Counted from the stretch's first letter, positions 1-6,947 are shown. The stretch is DNA of 38,949 nt from Phycisphaerales bacterium UBA854 (GCA_002295885.1 DBGM01000034.1:1-38949), one strand, 5' to 3'. Notes: a model not told the origin generated them from the letters alone. Numbers and translations: made by a program.

Positions 1-72
<72 letters not shown>

Positions 73-87
73 TGGTGTCCTGGTCAA

Positions 88-170
88 TGGGCGAGACAGG
101 ATTCGAACCTGTGAAGGCGTACGCCAGCAGATTTACAGTCTGCCCCCTTTGGCCACTTGGGTACTCGCCC
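88..170 (-). tRNA. tRNA-Tyr (anticodon GTA)
   Basis: The acceptor stem GGGCGAG (170-164) pairs with CTCGCCC (95-89). The anticodon loop CTGTAAA lies between GCAGA and TCTGC, giving GTA. The long variable arm (class II) is as expected for bacterial tRNA-Tyr. The T arm is CAGG-TTCGAAT-CCTG and the discriminator is A at 88. It is 15 bp from the Pro gene and about 60 bp from the Thr gene, probably one transcript. Confidence 0.96.
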
Positions 171-231
171 TGAAACGACGCAGTCTACCGGTCATTGCGG
201 AGAGGGGCAAGACACGGCTGGGGAGATGAAA

Positions 232-304
232 AGCCGCCGAGCGGACTCGAACCGCTGACCTCAAGATTACAAATCATGTGCTCTTCCAACTGAGCTACGG
301 CGGC
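232..304 (-). tRNA. tRNA-Thr (anticodon TGT)
   Basis: The acceptor stem GCCGCCG (304-298) pairs with CGGCGGC (239-233). The D arm and the T arm AGCGG-TTCGAGT-CCGCT are intact. The anticodon loop TTTGTAA gives TGT (codon ACA, Thr). The anticodon stem CATGA/TCTTG contains one T-T mismatch (positions 29-41). It is the first gene of the Thr-Tyr-Pro cluster. Confidence 0.95.
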
Positions 305-315
305 CGTGCGGGTGC

Positions 316-344
316 AGGGTACGTTCTGGAGGATCCCCGGGCAA
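316..344 (-). promoter_or_regulatory. Putative promoter of the tRNA Thr-Tyr-Pro cluster
   Basis: On the minus strand a TTGCCC (-35, 344-339) is followed after exactly 17 bp by TACCCT (-10, 321-316). The tRNA-Thr 5' end lies 11 bp downstream. The -35 matches consensus at 4 of 6 bases and the -10 at 3 of 6. The spacing and position are what a tRNA promoter should show. Confidence 0.5.
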
Positions 345-467
345 ACGGTACGGAGGATATGCAGGGGCCCTTTTCTGTGTTCTGGCCCCCATTCCTGGGT
401 TGTCATCGCTCGTTGAACCGGATCAATGAATGAGGGGGGATAGATCCAAACTGAAGGCGGATCAGAC

Positions 468-496
468 TTGCACGACCAGAATCCGAGGGGTAAATT
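468..496 (+). promoter_or_regulatory. Putative promoter of the orphan RNA candidate
   Basis: TTGCAC (468-473) and TAAATT (491-496) are separated by 17 bp, predicting a start near 503. Matches to consensus are 3 of 6 and 4 of 6. The site is judged mainly by its relation to the structured region and strong terminator downstream. Confidence 0.35.
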
Positions 497-622
497 CAGG
501 TTGGTGGGACATGACGTCAGTCATGTCTAGAGTGATACGGAAGAAGAAGAGAGGGAACTCACCTACAACTCCGCTTCGGGCACCGCATGGACCTGGTCCA
601 CGCTCCTGTCGGATGCGGCAAC

Positions 623-642
623 GAAAAACCGGCTTCGGCCGG
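623..642 (-). terminator. Putative minus-strand terminator after the DUF2892 gene
   Basis: On the minus strand a CCGGC/GCCGG stem with a CGAA loop (642-629) is followed by TTTTT (628-624). It lies about 80 bp beyond the stop codon of the DUF2892 gene at 723 and would end that transcript. The stem is short, and the same hairpin could also be part of the + strand RNA candidate. Confidence 0.4.
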
Positions 643-661
643 CTGGTGAGGAGAGAAGAAG

Positions 662-700
662 GAGGGGCGATTCAGTCATGAATCGCCCCTCTGGTTTTTT
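662..700 (+). terminator. Strong rho-independent terminator (+ strand)
   Basis: A 13-bp perfect stem (662-674 with 679-691, loop GTCA) is followed by TGG and six T residues (695-700). The T run is only on the + strand side, so it ends a rightward transcript. The only candidate for that is the unit starting near 503. Confidence 0.75.
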
Positions 701-722
701 GGGGTTTCGCACCGGGGTCCGG

Positions 723-938
723 TCAGTGTCCGATGACCTTGCGGAGCATGCATTTACCAGCCGCCGCCGATGCGACGGCGCCCACTCCGAGCAGAATCAG
801 CAGTCCCGCCACGAGGTACCACCAGGCATCGATGATCTGGAGGTAGCAGAGGATCAGCAGCACGAGCGCCCCCAGGACCAGGTAGGTCCCGACGGTCACG
901 CGCAGGGTTCGGTCAGCCGGTTCGAGGTTGCAGTCCAT
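723..938 (-). CDS. DUF2892 (YgaP-type) small membrane protein
   Basis: This 71-residue peptide opens with MDCNLEPADRTLRVTVG, the characteristic start of the DUF2892 / YgaP transmembrane family (a Cys-Asn near the N-terminus, then D-R-x-L-R and a Gly). Two hydrophobic segments follow at about residues 17-35 and 39-58, then a short basic tail. The function of the family is unknown; it is often found alone or fused to rhodanese domains. It lies 30 bp downstream of the sigma factor gene. A TATACT hexamer sits exactly six bases before its ATG with no Shine-Dalgarno sequence, so it is probably expressed from its own leaderless promoter rather than only by read-through. Confidence 0.85.
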   Translation of the reverse strand: MDCNLEPADRTLRVTVGTYLVLGALVLLILCYLQIIDAWWYLVAGLLILLGVGAVASAAAGKCMLRKVIGH

Positions 939-944
939 GCACCC

Positions 945-950
945 AGTATA
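945..950 (-). promoter_or_regulatory. -10 box TATACT for a leaderless DUF2892 mRNA
   Basis: TATACT (5 of 6 to consensus) on the minus strand is followed by GGGTGC and then the ATG at 938. Transcription starting about seven bases after the -10 would begin at the start codon itself. The -35 region falls at the 3' end of the sigma gene and is weak. Confidence 0.5.
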
Positions 951-968
951 CGGTCTCTGCCGGGCGGT

Positions 969-1469
969 TCAGGCGGTTGCTTCCTTGAGCTTCTTCAGGC
1001 CGCGGTACTTCCAGTTGTTCACGGTCGAGACCGGGACGCCCATGCTGTGGGCCGCTTCCTGATAGCTAAGGCCGTGGCAGATGACCAGTTCGACGGCATT
1101 CCGCTCCTCGTGGGACAGCAGGTCGAGCCGGGCGTTGACCTCGTCGCCGAGATCCTCGGTGTCCAGGCCGGCCCAGGAGTCGCCCGAGGCGTCTTCCGTC
1201 CGTCCCTCGTTGGCTTCGAGGAAACGCTGGAATCGCTGGTTGCGGTTGTAGCGTCGCTTGATCAGGTTGTCCGCGATCTTGATCAGGTAGCTGATCGAAA
1301 TCTGCATTTCGGGCAGGCGATCGATCTGGAGGAGGCGGGCGAAGACATCCTGGGCGATGTCCTCGGCCATGTCCGGGGCCAGCGATCGTCTGCAGAAGCA
1401 GTAGACGCGGTGGTATGAGTTTTCAAACAGGTCCAGAACGATAGAGGCACGGTGTTCGGTACGTGTCAC
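969..1469 (-). CDS. ECF-type RNA polymerase sigma factor
   Basis: This 166-residue protein has the two-domain layout of an extracytoplasmic-function sigma factor. Region 2 lies near residues 10-75 and includes AEDIAQDVFARLL. A variable acidic linker follows (about 76-108). Region 4 is near 110-160, with the helix-turn-helix GLSYQEAAHSMGVPVSTVNN. The frame is open further upstream, but I place the start at a GTG at 1469 because GAGGAG lies seven bases before it and the extra N-terminal sequence is not sigma-like. No anti-sigma factor is adjacent; the next gene down is the DUF2892 peptide. The target regulon cannot be read from here. Confidence 0.85.
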   Translation of the reverse strand: MTRTEHRASIVLDLFENSYHRVYCFCRRSLAPDMAEDIAQDVFARLLQIDRLPEMQISISYLIKIADNLIKRRYNRNQRFQRFLEANEGRTEDASGDSWAGLDTEDLGDEVNARLDLLSHEERNAVELVICHGLSYQEAAHSMGVPVSTVNNWKYRGLKKLKEATA

Positions 1470-1897
1470 GGCCAAACTCCTCGGCAAGCATCCGTCTGGA
1501 CAGTTCGTGGTCCAGGCAGCGCGGCTCAGGTGAGGATGCCCCGGCAACCGTTGCCGAGGCAGGCTTCTTCCCCGGGGGTCGTTCCCTGAAGGTGTGAAGC
1601 ACATCATTTTGTCGGATCCGGTCTCTTGGGGCTGAGGGCCGGATCATGCCCGAGAGAATGAGAACCCCAATGGGGAAGGGTCCTTTCAACTCTGGGCTGA
1701 ATCTCAATACGAGATCCTCGGACTCATAGTTGCATTCAAACCTGCAAATCAGATCCCGATGGGCTATTTTTCTTCCAAAGGTCGCCTCTAGACGTCTGGA
1801 AGGGGGATTTGGGAGGGTCAGTGCGGAGAGATCATCCCCGGCCCGTGTAGGATGCGGCCCCGATCGGCATGTTCCGTAGGCCCCAGGAGAACGTTCG
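1470..1897. other. Intergenic region between divergent genes (428 bp)
   Basis: It separates the minus-strand sigma factor gene from the plus-strand saccharopine dehydrogenase-like gene. Frames crossing it on either strand look like shadows. TAGGAT at 1848-1853 (+), preceded by TG, could be a -10 for the downstream gene, but no -35 is evident. I see no RNA gene or clear repeat. Confidence 0.5.
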
Positions 1898-3046
1898 ATG
1901 ACCAAGGTGGTAGTGCTCGGAGGTGGGATGGTCGGATCCGTCATCGCCAGAGATCTGGCGGTGGATCCGGAACTGCAGGTGACCCTGGCGGACATCGACG
2001 GGGACCGTCTGCAGGCGACGAGGGCATCGGCTGCGGACCCTCTGGAGGTCGTGACGGCGGATTGCTCCGATCCCGCGGTGGTGTCCGGACTGTGCGAGGA
2101 CCATGAGATGGTCGTGGGCGCCATGCCGGGGCGATTCGGTTTCGCCGCCCTGCGTGCGGTGATCGAGTCGGGACGCAACTTCTGCGACATCTCCTTCATG
2201 CCCGAGGACGCCTGGGATCTCGATGATCTGGCCCGATCCCGGGGTTCGACCTGCGTGGTCGACATGGGCGTCGCCCCCGGCATGAGCAATCTGCTGGGAG
2301 GCTGCGCCGCGGCTCGACTGGATCCGTGCCGGACCGTGGACATCTACGTCGGCGGTATACCCGCTGATCCGAAGCCGCCCTTCGAGTACAAGGCCGGCTT
2401 CTCGCCCGCGGATGTGCTCGAGGAGTACGTCCGTCCCGCCAGGATGGTCGACGACGGGGACATCGTGGTGCTGGAGGCGTTGTCCGAGCCGGAACTGATC
2501 GATTTCCCCGGGGTCGGAACCCTTGAGGCCTTCAACACCGACGGGCTCCGCAGTCTGGCCGAGCGGGTCGACGTTCCCCGCATGCGAGAGAAGACGATGC
2601 GGTACCCCGGGCACCGCGAGGTCATGCTGCAGATGCGGGAAGCGGGCTTCCTGAGCGAGGAGCCGATCCGGGTGGGGGACGTGGAGGTCGTTCCGCGGGA
2701 CCTTGCCGCGGCCCTGCTCTTTCCGCACTGGACCTACGGGGAGGGAGAGGCGGATCTCACCGCGATGCGGGTGGAGGCGACCGGCGACCAGTCCGGCCGT
2801 CCGGTGCGATTGCGCTGGGACCTGCTGGACTACTACGATCCGGCGACGGGATTCAGTTCCATGGCCCGGACCACCGCCTTCCCCTGTGCGATCATGACCC
2901 GCCTGATCATCAAGGGGGTCGTCGACACCCCTGGCGTGCATCCTCCGGAGGAGTTCGCGCGACGTGAGGACGTCCTGCGGGCTCTCTTCGAGGGGCTCGA
3001 GGCACGCGGCGTCCGGTATACCGAGACGATCGAGGAACTCAGTTGA
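1898..3046 (+). CDS. Saccharopine dehydrogenase-like NAD(P)-dependent oxidoreductase
   Basis: A 382-residue protein with an N-terminal Rossmann fold (GGGMVG at residues 8-13, followed by a strand ending in D). The middle carries VDMGVAPGMSNLLGG, typical of the saccharopine dehydrogenase / L-lysine dehydrogenase family (Sacchrp_dh_NADP and C-terminal domains). Members act on lysine or related amino acids and polyamines; the substrate here is not determined. The start is ATG at 1898 with AGGAGA nine bases upstream. It converges with and overlaps by 8 bp the DadA-like oxidase gene, so the two are neighbours but not an operon. An amino-acid catabolic role for both is plausible inference. Confidence 0.82.
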   Translation: MTKVVVLGGGMVGSVIARDLAVDPELQVTLADIDGDRLQATRASAADPLEVVTADCSDPAVVSGLCEDHEMVVGAMPGRFGFAALRAVIESGRNFCDISFMPEDAWDLDDLARSRGSTCVVDMGVAPGMSNLLGGCAAARLDPCRTVDIYVGGIPADPKPPFEYKAGFSPADVLEEYVRPARMVDDGDIVVLEALSEPELIDFPGVGTLEAFNTDGLRSLAERVDVPRMREKTMRYPGHREVMLQMREAGFLSEEPIRVGDVEVVPRDLAAALLFPHWTYGEGEADLTAMRVEATGDQSGRPVRLRWDLLDYYDPATGFSSMARTTAFPCAIMTRLIIKGVVDTPGVHPPEEFARREDVLRALFEGLEARGVRYTETIEELS

Positions 3047-4295
3047 ACCGATCGGTGGACATGGGCACCGTATCCATGGCCATCGGTTCGCCGTGCATCA
3101 TCTGCCCCAGCAGCAGGGCGGTCACCGGCCCCAGGGTGATGCCCATCATTCCGTGACCGGTCGCCACCCAGGTGTCGGCCATGCCCGGCATCGCTCCGAT
3201 GACGGGAAGGCCATCGGCCGTGCAGGGTCGCATGCCCGTCCATCGTTGGAGGATGGGGGCCTCGTCCAGTCCCTCGATGCAGCGAGATGCTCCCTGGATC
3301 AGCAGATCCAGCCTTCGCCGTACGAGCCGATGGTTGATACCCGACAGTTCGAGGGTGCCCGCGAGTCGAACCCCGTCCTTCATCGCATTGACCGCCACCA
3401 TCGATTCGCGGCAGACGCACGCCAGGCGGGGGGGGTGGTCGGAATGGACCATGAGGTGGTAGCCCTTGGCGGGTTGCATGGGGACCCGGATGCGATGCCG
3501 CCGGGCCAGTCCGTCCGACCAGATGCCCGCCGACAGCACGACGCTGCCTCCCTCGAAGACCTCGTCGTCCTCGGTCACCACGCCGTGGCACGTCGTGCGA
3601 TCGGCGAGGATCCCCTGCACGGTGGTGTTGCTTCGCACGGTGACTCCGGCTTCGATGACATGGGTCCGCAGGGCGGAAAGCAGTCGATCCGGTTCGGTGA
3701 TGATGTGTCCGGGATGCACCAGGGCTCCGATCACATCGTCGCGGAAGGCGTCGTCGCGCCTGCGGAGTTCGTCGCCGTCGATCAACTCCGCCTCGAAGCC
3801 GTCTTCATGCAGGAGCGTCGCATCCCGGCGGGCGTCGTCGCGACTGGATTCCTCGCAGAAGACCTCGAGTGATCCCTCGGGTCGCAGGGAGGCGGCCAGT
3901 CCGGGGGGGGAATCGACCTGCATCAGTTCCTGCCATCCCTCGGCACTGATGCGGCTGAGGTGATTGAGGACCTCCACCGTGTTGCGATAGTTCCTCGGGG
4001 CGCAGGCCCGGCGGAATCCCAGCAGCCACCGCAGCATGGACACGTCGAAGCGGGGCGGGATGTAGAGCGGGCTGTCGGGATCGAACAGCAGTTTCAGGGC
4101 CCGGGATCGCTGGCGGGGATTGGCGATGGGGAAGTGGCCGGGGGCGATGATGCCCGCATTGCCGCTGGACGCCGTGCCCTCGCCACTGCCGGCATCGAGC
4201 ACCAGCACCGATCGGCCGCGCCGACGCAGCTCACGTGCCGTGAGCAGGCCGATGATGCCGCCGCCGATGATGATGACGCGTTCCGAGTCGGACAC
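3039..4295 (-). CDS. FAD-dependent D-amino acid dehydrogenase-like oxidoreductase
   Basis: This 418-residue member of the DAO/DadA family opens with the dinucleotide-binding motif IIIGGGIIGLLTARELRRRG (GxGxxG at residues 11-16) and an acidic strand end VLVLDAG. The SSGNAGIIAPGH segment (about 42-54) is typical of DadA. A C-terminal GMRPCTADGLPVIGA and TGHGMMGITLGP complete the FAD site. Such enzymes oxidise D-amino acids, D-hydroxyproline or glycine-like substrates; which one is unknown. The start is a GTG at 4295 with AGGAG six bases upstream. It is divergent from the Gfo/Idh/MocA gene, and its own -10 (TACAAT, 4321-4316) abuts a 15-bp inverted repeat that may be an operator. Confidence 0.85.
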   Translation of the reverse strand: MSDSERVIIIGGGIIGLLTARELRRRGRSVLVLDAGSGEGTASSGNAGIIAPGHFPIANPRQRSRALKLLFDPDSPLYIPPRFDVSMLRWLLGFRRACAPRNYRNTVEVLNHLSRISAEGWQELMQVDSPPGLAASLRPEGSLEVFCEESSRDDARRDATLLHEDGFEAELIDGDELRRRDDAFRDDVIGALVHPGHIITEPDRLLSALRTHVIEAGVTVRSNTTVQGILADRTTCHGVVTEDDEVFEGGSVVLSAGIWSDGLARRHRIRVPMQPAKGYHLMVHSDHPPRLACVCRESMVAVNAMKDGVRLAGTLELSGINHRLVRRRLDLLIQGASRCIEGLDEAPILQRWTGMRPCTADGLPVIGAMPGMADTWVATGHGMMGITLGPVTALLLGQMMHGEPMAMDTVPMSTDRFN

Positions 4296-4315
4296 GATGG
4301 GCTCCTGAGAAGCGA

Positions 4316-4321
4316 ATTGTA
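4316..4321 (-). promoter_or_regulatory. -10 box TACAAT for the DadA-like gene
   Basis: TACAAT (5 of 6 to consensus) on the minus strand lies 20 bp before the GTG start. The best -35 at 17-bp spacing is GTAGCA (3 of 6). Confidence 0.4.
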
Positions 4322-4335
4322 CGCTCCAAGAGCGT
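4321..4335. promoter_or_regulatory. Inverted repeat, possible operator between divergent genes
   Basis: ACGCTC-CAA-GAGCGT is a perfect 6-bp inverted repeat. It sits between the DadA-like and Gfo-like genes and touches the putative -10 of the former. No regulator gene is adjacent. Confidence 0.4.
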
Positions 4336-4371
4336 GGATGCTACTGTGTTCGCTCATCAGGAGGCGTGTTC

Positions 4372-5463
4372 ATGAGCATACAAATCGGTCTGATCGGAGC
4401 CGGGGGCATCGGAGGAATCCATGCACTGGCCATCGAAGCCGCCGGCAGCACGCTGGCCGCAATCCATGATCCCGACCACGATCGTGCCGTCGCCCTGGCC
4501 GAGTCGGCCGGTGGAGCGCGGGTGCATGATTCCGTCGAATCCCTGCTGGCCGACGACGCCGTCCAGGGCGTGGTGCTGGCGGTCCCGAACTGCCTCCACA
4601 GCCCGTTGGCGGTCCAGGCCCTCGAGGCGGGGAAGGACGTCCTGATCGAGAAGCCGATGGCCACCACGGTCGAGGAATGCGACCGGGTGATCGCCGCTCG
4701 GGATGCCTCGCAGAACATCGTGCAGATGGGATTCGTGTGTCGCATGGCCGCCACGTCCATGGCCGCCCGCAAGGTCATCGAATCCGGACGTCTGGGCCGC
4801 ATCTACCACGCCCGTGCCACGCTGTACCGTCGCCGGGGCATTCCGGGACTGGGTCGCTGGTTCACCGATCGGGCCCGTTCCGGCGGTGGCGTGCTGATCG
4901 ATCTCGGGCCGCACCTGCTCGACCTGCTTCTGCACCTGTGCGATCGTCCGCGGGTGCGGTCGATCGACTGCCACACGACCAGCTGCTTCGGACATCCTCC
5001 CTCGGGCTATCGATTCACCGACATGTGGGCGGGGCCGCCGGATCCGGATGGTCCGTTCGACGTGGAGGACGGTGCGACGGCCCTGCTCCGCTGCGACGAC
5101 GATCTCAGTCTGTCCCTCAACATGTCGTGGGCATCGCATCTTCCCGAGGGAACCATTCCCGACGGGGTGACGCTCTTCGGTGAGAAGGCTGCGATGCACT
5201 TCGAGATCCTCAACGACAAGCCGCTCATCATCGGCAGCGAGCTGGACGGAGAGCTGGTGGACACCACCCAGCCGGTTCGTTCCGGGGAGGATTGGAACAC
5301 GGCCTTCCGGAGGCAGCACGAGCGATTCGCCCGCAACGTCCTGTCGCGCGAGGCGCCGTCGGCTTCCGCGGAGGAGGGGCGCACGGTGCAGGCGCTCTTG
5401 GCCGCGATGTACCGCAGTGCCGAAGCGGGTGCGAGCGTGTCCGTCGACGAAGCGCTGGTCTAG
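4372..5463 (+). CDS. Gfo/Idh/MocA family NAD(P)-dependent oxidoreductase
   Basis: A 363-residue two-domain dehydrogenase. The N-terminal Rossmann fold starts GLIGAGGIGGIHA (residues 6-18), and the family's EKP signature is at 93-95 (EKPMATT). The C-terminal alpha/beta domain contains GGGVLIDLGPHLLDLLLHL, the usual substrate-site helix with an Asp and a His. Members oxidise sugars, inositols or their derivatives; the substrate is not readable here. I chose ATG 4372 over an in-frame GTG six bases upstream because CAGGAGG (4357-4363) is eight bases from the ATG. The stop overlaps the end of the convergent CPBP protease gene by 4 bp. Confidence 0.88.
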   Translation: MSIQIGLIGAGGIGGIHALAIEAAGSTLAAIHDPDHDRAVALAESAGGARVHDSVESLLADDAVQGVVLAVPNCLHSPLAVQALEAGKDVLIEKPMATTVEECDRVIAARDASQNIVQMGFVCRMAATSMAARKVIESGRLGRIYHARATLYRRRGIPGLGRWFTDRARSGGGVLIDLGPHLLDLLLHLCDRPRVRSIDCHTTSCFGHPPSGYRFTDMWAGPPDPDGPFDVEDGATALLRCDDDLSLSLNMSWASHLPEGTIPDGVTLFGEKAAMHFEILNDKPLIIGSELDGELVDTTQPVRSGEDWNTAFRRQHERFARNVLSREAPSASAEEGRTVQALLAAMYRSAEAGASVSVDEALV

Positions 5464-6212
5464 GCCAGCAGGACCGTCACTGCGATGTCGTAGAGCACGT
5501 GGGCCCAGACCACGACGGCGAATCCACGCAGCAGATAGACGATGCCCAGATAGCAGCCGGCCAGGAAGGTGAAGACCAGTTGCGCGGCCGAGTGCAGCCC
5601 CGGGTCGTGGTACCACGCGAAGAGCACGGCGGTGCCCGCGATCGCAAGCAGGGCTCCCGTGGCCCCCCGTCGTCCGAGCAGATCGACGAAGATCGTGTGC
5701 AGCAGGGCGATGCCGGCCATTCGGAAGATCAGTTCCTCGTCCAGTCCCGCGGCGACGCTGATGAGGATCCGATCCGTCACCGGCAGGCTCTGCAACTGGT
5801 CGGTGGTCACGTCCCCCGCGAGTGCGAAGGCGGAGAACAGGGATGAAAGCAGCAGGATCGGAGCGGCCCAGACCAGCCCCTCCACCACGATTCCCAGGGG
5901 AATTCGCGGAGCGATCCGCCACGGGTCACGCTGCATCAGGTGCCAGCTGAGCAGCACCGCGGTGATGATCAGGCTGGTGGCGATCGTGGCCAGCATGGGC
6001 GGCACGTCGAAGAATCCCAGCAACTGGTGCAGCAATCGTCCCGCGACGGTGTCGGGGGTTTCCGGCGCCAGCGAAGCTCCGAGGATGTCGATCGCCAGCA
6101 GCGGCGCGATGGCGATCAGCATGCACCAGGGACGCAGGATCTCCTCGGTCCAGGACGGACCGGCATCCGGATGTCGGATCGGCAGTTCGGATTGTTGCGA
6201 CTGCAGCACCAT
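5460..6212 (-). CDS. CPBP family intramembrane metalloprotease
   Basis: This roughly 250-residue polytopic protein has about six hydrophobic segments. It carries the CPBP (CAAX protease and bacteriocin-processing) signatures: LDEELIFR (the EExxxR motif) in the middle, an AWYHDPGLHSAAQLVFTFLA segment with His, and a C-terminal VVWAHVLYD. These residues supply the metal site in the family. The substrate is unknown. The start is uncertain: ATG 6212 has no Shine-Dalgarno, and a TTG at 6227 is also in frame. The -10-like TATTCT (6232-6227) ends 14 bp before the ATG, so the mRNA would have almost no leader. It lies downstream of rpsT on the same strand, beyond a hairpin. Confidence 0.8.
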   Translation of the reverse strand: MVLQSQQSELPIRHPDAGPSWTEEILRPWCMLIAIAPLLAIDILGASLAPETPDTVAGRLLHQLLGFFDVPPMLATIATSLIITAVLLSWHLMQRDPWRIAPRIPLGIVVEGLVWAAPILLLSSLFSAFALAGDVTTDQLQSLPVTDRILISVAAGLDEELIFRMAGIALLHTIFVDLLGRRGATGALLAIAGTAVLFAWYHDPGLHSAAQLVFTFLAGCYLGIVYLLRGFAVVVWAHVLYDIAVTVLLA

Positions 6213-6231
6213 GGTGGGTCTGCGCAAGAAT

Positions 6232-6259
6232 ACGCCACCGGGAGAGTGTCCGGTGGCGT
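6232..6259 (-). terminator. Hairpin after rpsT, probable terminator
   Basis: ACGCCACCG (6232-6240) pairs perfectly with CGGTGGCGT (6251-6259). On the minus strand it lies about 20 bp beyond the rpsT stop and is followed by ATTCTTG, a weak T tract. It overlaps the likely -10 (TATTCT) of the protease gene downstream. Confidence 0.5.
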
Positions 6260-6280
6260 CGTTTCAATGGCGGAGGGGGA

Positions 6281-6553
6281 TCAGGCCTTCTGCTTCAGAT
6301 CGCGCAGTCGACGTGACAGGCGACTCTTGCGGCGTGCGGCCGTGTTCTTGTGCATGGTGCTGGTCGAGGAGACCTTGTCCAACTGGCGGGAGACATCCTT
6401 GAAGGCGGTCTCGGCGGCGGCGACATCGCCGGCCTGGAGAGCCTTGAGGAAGGTGTCGGTCTTGTCCTTGATGGTTCGCTTGCGCCAGCGATTTCGGGCG
6501 CGACGTGACTCGGACTGACGGACTCGCTTTGCTCGGTGTGACTTGTTGGGCAC
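6281..6553 (-). CDS. rpsT: 30S ribosomal protein S20
   Basis: A 90-residue, strongly basic protein starting VPNKSHRAKRVRQSESRRAR, with the family pattern of Arg/Lys-rich helices. The middle TFLKALQAGDVAAAETAFKD and the C-terminal TMHKNTAARRKSRLSRRLRD complete the three-helix bundle that binds the 16S rRNA 5' domain. The frame is open upstream, but the GTG at 6553 gives the correct N-terminus; AAGAGG lies nine bases before it. A GATAAT hexamer about 40 bp upstream could be its -10. S20 is usually monocistronic, as seems true here, with a hairpin after the stop. Confidence 0.96.
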   Translation of the reverse strand: MPNKSHRAKRVRQSESRRARNRWRKRTIKDKTDTFLKALQAGDVAAAETAFKDVSRQLDKVSSTSTMHKNTAARRKSRLSRRLRDLKQKA

Positions 6554-6666
6554 CTGGATGACCTCTTCTGAAAACGTGAACGGGGCATTATCCCCGATTT
6601 GGCCCCGAATGCAACGCCTCGGGGTCAAAGTGGCCTTGAAGGCCCGTAAACGCCCCTGGGGGGCAA

Positions 6667-6740
6667 CGCAGGTGGCAGGGCTCGAACCTGCAACCTTCGG
6701 TTTCGTAGACCGATGCTCTATCCAATTGAGCTACACCTGC
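6667..6740 (-). tRNA. tRNA-Arg (anticodon ACG)
   Basis: The acceptor stem GCAGGTG (6740-6734) pairs with CACCTGC (6674-6668), with discriminator G at 6667. The anticodon stem TCGGT/ACCGA carries loop CTACGAA, so the anticodon is ACG; A34 is normally edited to inosine to read CGU, CGC and CGA. The T arm GCAGG-TTCGAGC-CCTGC is intact. Confidence 0.97.
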
Positions 6741-6754
6741 CTTGAAGGGGGCAG

Positions 6755-6760
6755 ATCCTA
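6755..6760 (-). promoter_or_regulatory. Extended -10 box for tRNA-Arg
   Basis: The minus strand reads TGATAGGAT, an extended -10 (TGn before TAGGAT). It ends 14 bp before the mature tRNA 5' end. No good -35 is seen. Confidence 0.4.
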
Positions 6761-6840
6761 TCACAGACCCCCGCTTGGCTCCAGCGGCCCCTATCCTCGG
6801 GAGACCGAATCCGGGAGTGGGCCTTGATTCCACATAGTTG

Positions 6841-6869
6841 TTCATTTCGGGAGGGGCCTCGGGTATACT
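6841..6869 (+). promoter_or_regulatory. Putative promoter of the pdhABC operon
   Basis: TATACT (6864-6869, 5 of 6) is the -10. The -35 at 17-bp spacing is a weak TTCATT (6841-6846); TTGTTC at 6838-6843 would give 20 bp. The predicted start near 6876 leaves a leader of about 70 nt before pdhA. Confidence 0.45.
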
Positions 6870-6886
6870 CTTCTTTCCACTCTGGC

Positions 6887-6907
6887 GCCCCCGTGGGGGC
6901 ACTTTTC
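6887..6907 (+). promoter_or_regulatory. Hairpin in the pdhA leader, possible attenuator
   Basis: GCCCCC-GT-GGGGGC (6887-6900) is a perfect inverted repeat (at least five G-C pairs with a four-base loop). It is followed by ACTTTTC. It lies between the predicted transcription start and the pdhA ATG, about 48 bp before the start codon, so it could be a weak intrinsic terminator or a protein-binding hairpin. Confidence 0.35.
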
Positions 6908-6947
6908 ACGTCAACCTCTATTGCCCAGATCGGTGACCGGAAGCAAG

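Larger units (their letters stand above)
503..700 (+). ncRNA. Candidate structured small RNA (unknown family)
   Basis: There is no convincing protein gene between the tRNA cluster and 723. The + strand here carries a promoter-like pair at 468-496. A perfect 8-bp hairpin lies at 508-527 (GACATGAC, loop GTCA). A possible closing stem pairs CTCACC (558-563) with GGTGAG (645-650). It encloses CCGCAT/ATGCGG (583-588 / 613-618) and a CCGGC-TTCG-GCCGG hairpin (629-642). A 13-bp terminator hairpin plus T6 ends the unit at 700. The predicted length is about 195 nt. I compared it by eye with motifs of 6S, SRP, RNase P and tmRNA and did not recognise it. An 83-codon basic reading frame across 430-681 does not look like a protein. 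Confidence 0.35.

Noticed and set aside
232..304. tRNA-Thr as a pseudogene because of the T-T mismatch in the anticodon stem
   Set aside because: All other stems and loops are intact and the gene is in a tRNA cluster with a promoter. One U-U mismatch is tolerated.
430..681. 83-codon + strand reading frame between the tRNA cluster and the DUF2892 gene
   Set aside because: Basic, low-complexity sequence with no recognisable family, no ribosome site, and it runs into the terminator hairpin. The region fits a structured RNA or spacer better.
503..700. Known RNAs (6S, SRP, RNase P, tmRNA) in the orphan region
   Set aside because: None of their diagnostic motifs was seen, such as an SRP GGAA-loop domain, a tmRNA tag frame, or the RNase P GAGGAAAGTCC-type core.
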